DNA of 24,665 bases from DATBHZ01 sp036557185 (GTDB taxonomy: Bacteria; Actinomycetota; Acidimicrobiia; IMCC26256; JAENVU01), in the NCBI GenBank assembly GCA_036557185.1, contig DATBHZ010000093.1:1-24665 (forward strand). Direction: 5' to 3'. The position numbers and the translations under genes were made by a program. Below the pieces are notes generated by a model. The model made no database searches. It saw only the letters and a program-made list of their open reading frames with translations, and was not told where the DNA came from. Positions 9,041 through 15,523 of the stretch are shown piece by piece. Position 1 is the stretch's first letter; each line of letters starts with the position of its first letter.

Positions 9041-9382
9041 ATGCCCGACACCGTGCATGCTGAATTGCGCGCCCAACTCGACGAGGAGCGAGCGCAGATC
9101 CTCGCGCAGTTGCAGCGCATGGGCCGCGCGCCGGGCACCGACAAGCTGTCGTTCGACGAAGGCTTCGCCGACTCCGGCCAGGTGACCGCGGAGCGCGGCG
9201 AGGTCGACGCCCTCGCCGGCACCTTGCTCGAGAACCTCAAGGAGATCGAGGACGCGCTCGCGAAGGTCGACGGCGGCACCTACGGGCTCTGCGAGTCGTG
9301 TGGATCGCCGATCAGCGAAGCTCGTCTCACGGCCATGCCCTCGGCTCGCCTCTGCATCGCCTGCGCTTCGAAGCGCAAGTAG
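9041..9382 (+). CDS. DksA/TraR-type C4 zinc-finger protein
   Basis: A 113-residue protein. A charged helical region (1-75, LLENLKEIEDALAKVDGGTYG) resembles the DksA coiled coil and is followed by a C4 zinc finger: Cys84, Cys87, Cys105, Cys108 (CESC ... CIAC). DksA-family proteins insert into the RNA polymerase secondary channel. This is the short actinobacterial type, and I do not see the acidic D-x2-D-x-A tip of E. coli DksA, so ppGpp co-regulation should not be assumed. Transcription probably begins at its own ATG (-10 at 9029). Its TAG stop is followed, in the same frame, by two codons and the TTG start of the protease. Confidence 0.88.
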   Translation: MPDTVHAELRAQLDEERAQILAQLQRMGRAPGTDKLSFDEGFADSGQVTAERGEVDALAGTLLENLKEIEDALAKVDGGTYGLCESCGSPISEARLTAMPSARLCIACASKRK

Positions 9383-9388
9383 CACTCG

Positions 9389-10036
9389 TTGCACCTCAAT
9401 CAGCAGGCGTTCATCTGGTTCGGATGCTTGATCGCGGCGGTCATCCCGCACGAGATCAGCCACGGCGTCGTGGCGCTGTGGCTCGGGGACGACACGGCGA
9501 AGCGAGCAGGGCGCCTGACGCTCAATCCGATCCCGCACATCGATCCGTTCGGCTCGATCATCATGCCGCTGCTCGGCGCAATCACGGGGCTGCCGTTCAT
9601 CGCCTGGGCGAAACCCGTGCCCGTGAACCCGCAGCGGCTGCGCAACCCGAGACGCGACATGCTCTTCGTCGGGCTCGCGGGGCCGACCACCAACTTCTTG
9701 ATGATGCTTGCGTCCGCGCTCGTTGCCCGATCCCTGCTCGCGCGCGCGCATCTCCAAGGCGTGGTCACGCTCGACTCGCTGTCGCTCGGATTCCAGCTCG
9801 CGCTCTCGTTCGCGCTCGTCAATCTCTTCCTCGGGCTGTTCAACCTCTTGCCGATCCCTCCGCTCGACGGCTCCTCGCTGATCGAACGAGTGCTTCCGCA
9901 GAGCTGGCTGCCGGGGTGGTACAAGTTCCGCCCGTACGGTTTCCTCGTCCTGTTCGTGCTCGTGTTCTCGACCGGATTCCTGACGCGGATCATCACGCCC
10001 TTCGAGGACGCGCTGGTCCGCTTCATCCAGCGATGA
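9389..10036 (+). CDS. site-2 protease family (M50) membrane metalloprotease
   Basis: A 215-residue multi-pass membrane protein. The zinc motif HEISH (21-25) sits in the first membrane helix (AFIWFGCLIAAVIPHEISHG). A second conserved segment is GLAGPTTNFLMML (95-107). The third zinc ligand is probably Asp160 in NLLPIPPLDGS. About five or six hydrophobic segments are visible and there is no PDZ domain, so it is the short, FwdE/SpoIVFB-like type that cleaves substrates within the membrane. The substrate is unknown. The TTG start has no Shine-Dalgarno; it lies 6 nt after the TAG of the DksA-like gene and in the same frame, suggesting coupling. The stop overlaps the HD gene (ATGA). Confidence 0.88.
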   Translation: MHLNQQAFIWFGCLIAAVIPHEISHGVVALWLGDDTAKRAGRLTLNPIPHIDPFGSIIMPLLGAITGLPFIAWAKPVPVNPQRLRNPRRDMLFVGLAGPTTNFLMMLASALVARSLLARAHLQGVVTLDSLSLGFQLALSFALVNLFLGLFNLLPIPPLDGSSLIERVLPQSWLPGWYKFRPYGFLVLFVLVFSTGFLTRIITPFEDALVRFIQR

Positions 10037-10554
10037 AGGCCCCGCACCTCGTCGAGCGGTTCACCCGCGCGATCTGGCCGGGCCGGCCGCGCCCGTCTGA
10101 CGAGCGCTGGGTCGAGTCGATCCTCGAACCGGGTGAGCTCCTCCTGTTTCGTCGCTTGCCGAACCACGATCAACGCCACGCGATCCGCGTGGCGCGTTAC
10201 GCGGAGGAGCATCTCGGCGACGACGGCGAACCGCGGTGGCTCGCCGCCGCGCTGCTCCACGACGTGGGCAAGTACGACGCGCGGCTCTCGGTTCCCGGGC
10301 GAGCCGTGGCCACGATCGTCGTAGCAGCCGACGGGCGCCGCCATCTGGATCGCTGGTCCCGCGGGCGCGGCCCCGTCCGCCGCTTCGCGGTCTATGCGCG
10401 GCACGGCGAGATCGGCGCCGACGAGATCCGTCGTGCGGGCGGGCGCGAGGTTGCGGCCGCGTGGTCGGCCGCGCATCATCATCCGGAGCAGTGGCTCGCG
10501 ATCGGCATTCCGCCGCACGTGGTGCAGGTGCTCGACGCCGCCGACAACGCCTGA
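10033..10554 (+). CDS. HD-domain phosphohydrolase
   Basis: A 173-residue cytosolic metal-dependent phosphohydrolase of the HD superfamily. Metal ligands are visible in order: His49 (HDQRHAIRVA), His76-Asp77 (AALLHDVGKYD), His124 (YARHGE), the His148-150 region (SAAHHHPE) and Asp168 (VLDAADNA). The layout is like small HDIG proteins acting on nucleotides or phospho-compounds; the substrate cannot be told from sequence. ATG 10033 overlaps the protease stop by 4 bp, so the two are translationally coupled. It ends 27 bp from the convergent TMEM175 gene. No regulatory or sensor domain is attached. Confidence 0.87.
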   Translation: MKAPHLVERFTRAIWPGRPRPSDERWVESILEPGELLLFRRLPNHDQRHAIRVARYAEEHLGDDGEPRWLAAALLHDVGKYDARLSVPGRAVATIVVAADGRRHLDRWSRGRGPVRRFAVYARHGEIGADEIRRAGGREVAAAWSAAHHHPEQWLAIGIPPHVVQVLDAADNA

Positions 10555-10581
10555 GCGGCGAAACGGGCGGTCCAGCCGGCG

Positions 10582-11268
10582 TCAGATGTCGAGCTCCGCG
10601 GCGCTTTCCGGCGGTCGCCAGCGGACGATGACCTTCTCGACCACGAGAACGAGGAGCCAGCTCAACATGGCGAGCGTGGTGTCTGCGTAACAGATCGGGA
10701 TCGAGACGAGGAACACCGCAACCGGGATCAGCGAGGTGAGGAGCGCGAATCGGAACACGCTCCGCGACACGTCGTTGCGGAAGAGCTTCGATCGGTACGC
10801 GCGGACGAGGAGCATGGTCTCGAGAAGGCTCGCGGCGCTGATCGTGATGGCGTAGATGACCACCGCGATCGGAGCGCCCCCGTGCTCGCCGATGAGCGCG
10901 GTCGGAAACGGAACGAATGCGATCGAGGCGAGATACGCGAGGAGGACCGCGAGGAAGCCTTGGTCGATCGCGTCGAGGTGCTTGAAGAAGCGGTGCTGGG
11001 CCAGCCAGTAGTAGCCGATGACCGCGAAGCCGATGAAGAAGCTGATGATCTGGGGCTCGAGCCTGCCGATCTCGTGCGCGAGCCGCGCGTCGGAGACCTT
11101 GGGGACGGCGATGCCGACGACGAGGATCGTCAGGGCGATCGCGAACACGGCATCGCTGAAGAAGGCGGCCCGGTCGAACTCCAATGTGCCGCGTGGGAAG
11201 CGTCCCGGGTGGACGCTCGCGTCCCCGCCGGCAGGCTGCGTCGGTTCCGTCCCCGAGCTCGCGGACAT
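10582..11268 (-). CDS. TMEM175/DUF1211-family membrane channel
   Basis: A 228-residue membrane protein with six predicted helices (about 37-55, 74-90, 104-125, 133-155, 171-193, 197-214). The family signature FSDAVFAIALTILVV (residues 37-51) is in helix 1. Prokaryotic TMEM175 proteins are potassium-permeable tetrameric channels whose FSD motif lines the pore; ion selectivity here is inferred. The N-terminal 30 residues are polar and low-complexity. It lies downstream of trpS on the same strand but has its own -10 (TACGCT, 11281 to 11276) 7 nt before ATG 11268, so it is probably a leaderless transcript. It converges on the HD gene. Confidence 0.9.
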   Translation of the reverse strand: MSASSGTEPTQPAGGDASVHPGRFPRGTLEFDRAAFFSDAVFAIALTILVVGIAVPKVSDARLAHEIGRLEPQIISFFIGFAVIGYYWLAQHRFFKHLDAIDQGFLAVLLAYLASIAFVPFPTALIGEHGGAPIAVVIYAITISAASLLETMLLVRAYRSKLFRNDVSRSVFRFALLTSLIPVAVFLVSIPICYADTTLAMLSWLLVLVVEKVIVRWRPPESAAELDI

Positions 11269-11275
11269 GGGGCGG

Positions 11276-11281
11276 AGCGTA
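11276..11281 (-). promoter_or_regulatory. -10 element TACGCT, leaderless start for the TMEM175 gene
   Basis: On the minus strand, AATACGCT is followed by 7 nt and then ATG 11268, with no Shine-Dalgarno. This is the same geometry as for aroH, ispH and the DUF512 gene. It lies in the 36-nt gap after the trpS stop. Confidence 0.5.
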
Positions 11282-11304
11282 TTCGGGTCGGCCGCGCCGA
11301 CGCG

Positions 11305-12294
11305 CTAGGGAGGTGGTATCAGGCCTGCAGCTCCGCGCACGCGCGACATGGTCGCGATCGCGATCTCCGACGCCTTGCGCGCGCCCACCCCGAGGAGCCG
11401 CTCGACCTCTGCGGGGTCGTCTTGCAGCGCCTCGTAGCGCTCGCGAACTGGCCGGAGGAACTCCACGAGCGCGTCGGCGACAGCGGTCTTGAACGCGCCA
11501 TAGCCGGCGCCGGAGAACTCGGCTTCGCAATCGGCGATCTCGCGGCCGGTGGCAACCGAGTACAGCGAGAGGAGATTCGAGACGCCGGGCTTCTCGTCGG
11601 GATCGAAGCGCACGTCGGTCCCCGAGTCGGTGACGGCCGACTTGATCTTCTTCGTGATCGTCGCCGGATCGTCGAGCACGAGGATCGTCCCTTGCGGCGA
11701 GTCGAGGGACTTCGACATCTTCACCGTCGGGTTCTGGAGATCCTTGATGCGCGCGCCGAGCTTCGGCATGGTCGCCTTTGGTACGACGAGCGTGTCGCCG
11801 AAGCGGTGGTTGAACCGGATGGCGATGTCGCGCGCGAGCTCGACGTGCTGGGTCTGGTCCTCGCCGACGGGCACCTCGTCGGTGTCGTACAGGAGGATGT
11901 CGGCGGCCATCAGGACCGGATAGTCGAGCACCCCGGCGCTGACGGACTCCTGGCCGGCGCCCTTCTCCTTGAACTGCGTCATGCGGCGCAGCTCACCGAC
12001 GGTGGCGACGCAGTTGAGCACCCAGGTCAGCTCCGTGACTTCGGCGACGTGGCTCTGCACGAAGAGGATGCAACGCTCCGGGTCGAGTCCAGCGGCGAGG
12101 AGCAGCGTGGTGAGACGCATCGTCTCGGCCGACAGCTCCGCCGGGTCGTAGGGGAGCGTCATGGCGTGGAGATCCACGACGCAGAAGACGGCGTCGGCGC
12201 GGTGCTGGTCCTCGACCCACCGTCGCACGGCTCCGACGTAGTTCCCAAGATGCATCTCGCCCGTGGGCTGGATCCCCGAGAACACGCGCGGCAC
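11305..12294 (-). CDS. trpS: tryptophan--tRNA ligase
   Basis: A 329-residue class I aminoacyl-tRNA synthetase that charges tRNA-Trp. The Rossmann fold opens with VFSGIQPTGEMHLGNYVGA (HLGN at 15-18, the HIGH equivalent). GEDQTQH (144-150) contacts tryptophan and ATP, and VKMSKS (191-196) is the KMSKS loop. Length is typical of bacterial TrpRS. GTG 12294 is supported by GAGGGG 7-8 nt upstream on the minus strand. Its promoter (12331 to 12326) lies between it and the small membrane gene. I looked for a T-box (conserved TGGNACCGCG and terminator) in the leader and did not find one. Confidence 0.96.
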   Translation of the reverse strand: MPRVFSGIQPTGEMHLGNYVGAVRRWVEDQHRADAVFCVVDLHAMTLPYDPAELSAETMRLTTLLLAAGLDPERCILFVQSHVAEVTELTWVLNCVATVGELRRMTQFKEKGAGQESVSAGVLDYPVLMAADILLYDTDEVPVGEDQTQHVELARDIAIRFNHRFGDTLVVPKATMPKLGARIKDLQNPTVKMSKSLDSPQGTILVLDDPATITKKIKSAVTDSGTDVRFDPDEKPGVSNLLSLYSVATGREIADCEAEFSGAGYGAFKTAVADALVEFLRPVRERYEALQDDPAEVERLLGVGARKASEIAIATMSRVRGAAGLIPPP

Positions 12295-12325
12295 GACAAT
12301 TCCCCTCGTAGTGGTTGGCCTGCCG

Positions 12326-12354
12326 AGCGTACCGAAGGCGTCTACTCGGCCGAG
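12326..12354 (-). promoter_or_regulatory. trpS promoter with palindrome at the -35 position
   Basis: On the minus strand GGTACGCTCGG contains the -10 TACGCT (12331 to 12326), giving a leader of about 24 nt that holds the Shine-Dalgarno GAGGGG. A perfect 10-nt palindrome, CTCGGCCGAG (12345-12354), covers the place where the -35 hexamer would be and could be an operator. No known regulator can be named. Confidence 0.4.
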
Positions 12355-12428
12355 GGGTTCTCGTCACGGGGCCAACCGGATGCTCCCCACCATGCTCACC
12401 AGGTCCGAAGCAGAACCGGTGCTACCTA

Positions 12429-12469
12429 GGACTTCTGGCCGGGGACCATGAGGGTCCCGCCAGAAGACC
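12429..12469. terminator. strong imperfect hairpin, candidate terminator
   Basis: CTTCTGGC (12432-12439) pairs with GCCAGAAG (12459-12466). A 2-nt bulge is followed by an inner stem GGGACC (12442-12447) with GGTCCC (12453-12458) and a 5-nt loop. GG/CC (12429-12430, 12468-12469) extends the base past an A-A mismatch. It starts 16 nt after the stop of the small minus-strand membrane gene and lies upstream of the trpS promoter, so a U-tract-less terminator is the simplest reading. There is no T-run on either strand. Confidence 0.45.
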
Positions 12470-12484
12470 GCGCGTGTACCCGCT

Positions 12485-12715
12485 CTACAGGCCCGATTCT
12501 GCGTCGCCTGAATCGTCGGGGGAGGGACGCTCGCGTCGGCCCTCTTGCAGCCAGGCGACCACCACGATGCCGGCGGTGAGCGGGATGAGCACGAAGGCGG
12601 GGTTGACGCCCGGGGCCCAGCGGATCATCGCCAGGATGATGCAGGTGAAGCCTACGACGACGATGACCATGCCAAGGATGGCTCGCCAACCTCCATAGAC
12701 GCCGAGGACCCACAC
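12485..12715 (-). CDS. small two-helix membrane protein, function unknown
   Basis: A 76-residue protein beginning MWVLGVYGGWRAILG. It has two hydrophobic helices (about 11-31: ILGMVIVVVGFTCIILAMIRW; and 38-55: PAFVLIPLTAGIVVVAWL) and a polar, acidic C-terminal tail (EGRRERPSPDDSGDAESG). I do not recognise a family. The amino-acid pattern (two clean membrane spans, charged tail) supports this frame over the overlapping frame with only basic low-complexity sequence. Start GTG 12715 lacks a Shine-Dalgarno. A 9-codon ORF (ATG 12750, sequence MERPSSGTG) ends 5 nt before it and could couple translation. It may be co-oriented with trpS but is separated by a hairpin and the trpS promoter. Confidence 0.6.
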   Translation of the reverse strand: MWVLGVYGGWRAILGMVIVVVGFTCIILAMIRWAPGVNPAFVLIPLTAGIVVVAWLQEGRRERPSPDDSGDAESGL

Positions 12716-12764
12716 GTCGTCAGCCCGTGCCGCTGCTCGGACGCTCCATGGCCACGGCGACGAA

Positions 12765-12788
12765 CTCTAGATCGTCAACGGTCAACGA
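12765..12788 (-). promoter_or_regulatory. candidate promoter with tandem GTCAACG repeat
   Basis: On the minus strand TAGAGT (12770 to 12765) could be a -10 for the small membrane gene, with a start near 12758. Directly upstream is a perfect tandem 7-mer (plus strand GTCAACG at 12775-12781 and 12782-12788; minus strand CGTTGAC twice), which lies in the -35/-10 spacer. Repeats in that position often bind a regulator, but none can be named. Confidence 0.3.
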
Positions 12789-12892
12789 CACGGCTGCCGC
12801 GAAAGCCGCCGGCCGGAATCCGGACCTACCTGACGAGCTAGCCGCCTCAGCTGCTCGGGTCCCGCTCCAAAAGGGGCTTTCGGGTCCACGGC

Positions 12893-12916
12893 GGCGCTCA
12901 CAGGCGCCGGTACGCT
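12893..12916 (+). promoter_or_regulatory. scpA promoter: -10 TACGCT with upstream inverted repeat
   Basis: GGTACGCTGG (-10 at 12911-12916) lies 10 nt before ATG 12927, giving a leader of only about 3-4 nt. Directly upstream is an inverted repeat, GGCGC (12893-12897) and GCGCC (12904-12908) with a 6-nt spacer, occupying the -35/-10 spacer region. The 211-nt gap (12716-12926) otherwise holds only the divergent elements of the small membrane gene and an imperfect repeat of TCGGGTCC. Confidence 0.45.
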
Positions 12917-12926
12917 GGAGGCCCAG

Positions 12927-13751
12927 ATGTCGTACGCCGTGAGCACTTCCGTCTACGAGGGGCCGTTCGAGCTCCTGCTCCACCTCATCCTGAAGGAAGA
13001 GGTCGACCTGTGGGACCTGCGTCTCACCGAGGTGATCGACGCGTTCCTCGCGGAAGTCGAGCGGCTCGACCACGTGGATCTCGACACCGCTACGGAGTTC
13101 CTCCTGATCGCCTCGACGCTCGTGGAGCTCAAGGCGCGCCGGCTCCTCCCGGGGGCTGAGTCCCTCGAGCTCGACGAGGAGCTGCTCCGGTTCGAGGAGC
13201 GCGACCTGCTCCTCGCCCGCCTGCTCGAGTGCAAGACCTTCAAGGACGCTTCGGGCGTCATCGAGCGCATGCTGCGTGCTGGGCAGGGCATCGTGGCGCG
13301 CACTGCGGGCCCCGAGGAGCCGTTCGCCTCGATGGCCCCGGATCCGCTCGAGCGAGTGACGCCGGCGGCGCTCGTGGCGGCGGCCAACCGGGGCCTCGTG
13401 CCGAAGCCACGGGACGTCGTCGACACGTACCACGTCGCTCCCATCCGTGCGAGCGTCCGGGACGCGGTGGAGATCCTCCTCGCGCTGCTGCCGGTGGGGG
13501 AGGACGTCAGCTTCCGAAACCTCGTCGCAGGTATCGAGGACCGTCTCGAGGTGATCGTCCGGTTCCTCGCCGTGCTCGAGCTGTTCAAGCAGGGCATCGT
13601 CGACATCACGCAGCTCGAGACGTTCGGCGACCTTCGCGTACGCAAGCTCGACGCGCGCTCCTCGGGCAACGGCACGGCGCTCGATGCCGAGAGCCTCGAC
13701 GACTGGGACGACGCGCCGAGCGCGGTGGCGGCTTCACGAGAGGACCACTAG
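12927..13751 (+). CDS. scpA: segregation and condensation protein A
   Basis: A 274-residue kleisin subunit that bridges SMC head domains in the bacterial condensin. The N-terminal domain begins with the family pattern VYEGPFELLLHLILKEEVDLWDLRLTEV and continues ATEFLLIASTLVELKARRLLP. The C-terminal winged-helix part is SFRNLVAGIEDRLEVIVRFLAVLELFKQGIVDITQ. Length is normal, and an acidic, low-complexity tail follows (about 250-274). It is the first gene of scpA-scpB-rluB, a very conserved bacterial cluster. A parA/soj gene usually precedes scpA in mycobacteria but not here. Transcription probably starts 3-4 nt before ATG 12927. Confidence 0.95.
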   Translation: MSYAVSTSVYEGPFELLLHLILKEEVDLWDLRLTEVIDAFLAEVERLDHVDLDTATEFLLIASTLVELKARRLLPGAESLELDEELLRFEERDLLLARLLECKTFKDASGVIERMLRAGQGIVARTAGPEEPFASMAPDPLERVTPAALVAAANRGLVPKPRDVVDTYHVAPIRASVRDAVEILLALLPVGEDVSFRNLVAGIEDRLEVIVRFLAVLELFKQGIVDITQLETFGDLRVRKLDARSSGNGTALDAESLDDWDDAPSAVAASREDH

Positions 13752-14401
13752 TGGAGGAGCGCGTCATCACGGAAGCACGGCGGGCCGTCGAAGCGGTCGT
13801 CATGGCATCGGTGGAGCCGGTCGAGCCGCAAGTGCTCGCGCAGCTCTGCGAGATCCCGGTCGACGAGGTGGAGCGGATCTGCCGCGAGCTTGCCGAGGAT
13901 TACGAGCGCGACGGTCGCGGCTTCACGCTCGCGCGCGTCGCCGGCGGGTACCGATTCCAGACGCACGCCGACATGGCGCCGTATGTCGAGCGCTTCGTGC
14001 TCGAAGGCCAGACCTCGCGTCTCTCCGGCGCGTCGCTCGAGACGCTCGCGATCATCGCGTACAAGCAGCCCATCTCACGCGCGCAGATCTCTGCGATCCG
14101 CGGGGTGAACGTGGAGTCGACGCTCGCCACGCTCGAGCAACGCGGGTACGTCGAGGAGGTCGGCCACGACCCCGGCCCCGGCCAGGCGATCCTCTACGGC
14201 ACGACCCGCCGGTTCCTGGAACAGCTCGGTCTCGATTCGTTGCGCGATCTTCCGGCGCTTGCGGACTTCGTACCCGAGGCCGAGGTCGTCGAAGCGCTCG
14301 AGCGCGGGTTGCGACTTGATCGCAGTCCGGCCGGCATGGACGACGACGCGCCGATCGACGCGGAACGCAACGACGACTCCTCCTCCGAGGACTCGCCGTA
14401 G
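13751..14401 (+). CDS. scpB: segregation and condensation protein B
   Basis: A 216-residue partner of ScpA that binds the kleisin as a dimer through paired winged-helix domains. Diagnostic stretches are ARRAVEAVVMASVEPVEPQVLA, GGYRFQTHADMAPYVERF, then the conserved LSGASLETLAIIAYKQPISRAQISAIRGVN, and ILYGTTRRFLEQLGLDSLRDLP. The C-terminus (about 190-216) is acidic and serine-rich. GTG 13751 shares one base with the scpA stop (TAGTG), so the pair is translationally coupled, as expected for subunits of one complex. The stop TAG at 14399 is directly followed by the rluB coding region. Confidence 0.95.
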   Translation: MEERVITEARRAVEAVVMASVEPVEPQVLAQLCEIPVDEVERICRELAEDYERDGRGFTLARVAGGYRFQTHADMAPYVERFVLEGQTSRLSGASLETLAIIAYKQPISRAQISAIRGVNVESTLATLEQRGYVEEVGHDPGPGQAILYGTTRRFLEQLGLDSLRDLPALADFVPEAEVVEALERGLRLDRSPAGMDDDAPIDAERNDDSSSEDSP

Positions 14402-14418
14402 CCGAGCGGCTGCAGAAG

Positions 14419-15120
14419 GTGCTCGCGCGCGCGGGGATCGGCTCCCGTCGGACGTGCGAGGAGCTCATCAGCGGGGGCCGGGTCACGGTGAACGGGCGCG
14501 TCGCGGTGCTGGGCGACAAAGTGGAGCCGGATACCGACCAGGTCGAGCTCGACGGCTCCCGCGTCGTGATCCGCGACGATCTCGTCTACTACCTGGTCAA
14601 CAAGCCGGCGCGCGTGGTGTCCACCGCGCACGACCCGCAACGGCGGACGACGGTCCTCGATCTCGTCCCTCCCGAACCGCGGGTGTTCCCGGTCGGCCGT
14701 CTCGACTGGGACACCGAGGGCCTGCTGATCCTGACCAACGATGGCGAGCTCACCAACTTGCTCACGCACCCGAGCCATGGAGTCGAGAAGCAGTACCTCG
14801 CCGAGGTCGAAGGCGTACCGACGCGTGCCACATTGCGGACGCTGCGCGACGGCGTGGACCTGGAGGACGGGCGGACCGCGCCTGCGGAGGCATCGCTGAC
14901 GCAGGAGCGCGGTGGCGGCGCCGCGGTCACGGTCGTGATCCACGAGGGCCGCAACCGGCAGGTCCGTCGCATGCTCGACGCGGTCGGCCACCCGGTGCTC
15001 CGGTTGGTGCGCACTCGGATCGGTCCGATCGCGGATCGCTCGCTGGCTCCCGGCGAGTGGCGAGCCATCACGCCCGACGAGGTCCGCGCGCTCTACGCCG
15101 CGGCAACGCACGGCAAGTAG
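14419..15120 (+). CDS. rluB: 23S rRNA pseudouridine synthase, RluB/RsuA family
   Basis: An rRNA pseudouridine synthase with an N-terminal S4 domain and a catalytic domain. Catalytic Asp96 (counting from GTG 14419) is in VGRLDWDTEGLL. KPARVVSTAHD, LTHPSHGVEKQYLAEVEG and HEGRNRQVRRMLDAVGHPV are family segments. From GTG 14419 it has 233 residues, but the S4 domain normally starts a little earlier. The upstream codons (14401-14418) encode AERLQK, an exact family match, yet no ATG, GTG or TTG precedes them in frame. The true start may be non-canonical, within or just after the scpB stop. The scpB-rluB-cmk order is conserved in actinobacteria; here the aromatic block follows instead. Confidence 0.92.
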   Translation: MLARAGIGSRRTCEELISGGRVTVNGRVAVLGDKVEPDTDQVELDGSRVVIRDDLVYYLVNKPARVVSTAHDPQRRTTVLDLVPPEPRVFPVGRLDWDTEGLLILTNDGELTNLLTHPSHGVEKQYLAEVEGVPTRATLRTLRDGVDLEDGRTAPAEASLTQERGGGAAVTVVIHEGRNRQVRRMLDAVGHPVLRLVRTRIGPIADRSLAPGEWRAITPDEVRALYAAATHGK

Positions 15121-15123
15121 CCT
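15118..15123 (+). promoter_or_regulatory. -10 element TAGCCT, leaderless start for aroH
   Basis: TAGCCT is followed by 7 nt and ATG 15131, with no Shine-Dalgarno. The TAG of the element is the rluB stop codon, the same arrangement as xerD and the DksA-like gene. It would give the aromatic block a promoter of its own. Confidence 0.5.
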
Positions 15124-15130
15124 CAAGGCG

Positions 15131-15523
15131 ATGACCGAGCCCGTTCGCGCCTCCGAGCACGCCCGTCTCGCGGCGCTGCGCGGCGCCACGACGTGCTCCG
15201 AGGACACCGTCGAGGAGATCGACCGGAGGACCAAGGCGCTCGTGGAGGAGATGCTGCGCCGCAACGACGTGCACCACGACGACCTGGTGTCGATCATCTT
15301 CACGGCGACTCAGGACCTGTCGGCGCAGTTCCCGGCTACGGCTGCCCGCCCGCTCGGCCTCGGTGATGTGCCGCTCCTGTGCGCAAGTGAGCTCGCAATC
15401 GAGGGCGGAATGGCCAGGACGATCCGCGTGCTGATGCACCTGTACTCCGACCGAGGGCGTGGGGGCCTGCACCACGTCTACCTCGAGGGCGCAAAGTCGC
15501 TGCGCGACGACCTGCCGGAGTGA
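15131..15523 (+). CDS. aroH: chorismate mutase, AroH class
   Basis: A 130-residue monofunctional chorismate mutase of the trimeric AroH fold (Bacillus subtilis type), converting chorismate to prephenate. The residues that form the Bacillus active site are all present: Arg17 (LRGATT, Arg7 in Bacillus), Cys84 and Glu87 (VPLLCASEL), Arg99 (TIRVLM) and Tyr117 (HHVYLEGA). DLVSIIFTATQDLSAQFPATAAR is the diagnostic core. Most actinobacteria I know use the helical AroQ type, so this class is a noteworthy choice. It directly precedes tyrA, whose enzyme uses its product. The stop overlaps tyrA by 4 bp. The promoter at 15118 suggests a leaderless mRNA. Confidence 0.95.
   Translation: MTEPVRASEHARLAALRGATTCSEDTVEEIDRRTKALVEEMLRRNDVHHDDLVSIIFTATQDLSAQFPATAARPLGLGDVPLLCASELAIEGGMARTIRVLMHLYSDRGRGGLHHVYLEGAKSLRDDLPE

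Noticed and set aside
12295..12484. T-box riboswitch in the trpS leader
   Set aside because: No TGGNACCGCG T-box sequence, specifier stem or terminator pair could be found. The putative trpS promoter lies only about 32 nt from the start, so most of this region would not be in the mRNA.
12426..12713. Alternative 95-codon frame over the small membrane gene
   Set aside because: Its product is His/Arg-rich with no structure, while the overlapping frame gives two clean membrane helices and a polar tail.
12720..13433. 237-codon minus-strand frame opposite scpA
   Set aside because: Antisense shadow of scpA. Only its last nine codons, from ATG 12750, are considered, as a possible short leader ORF.
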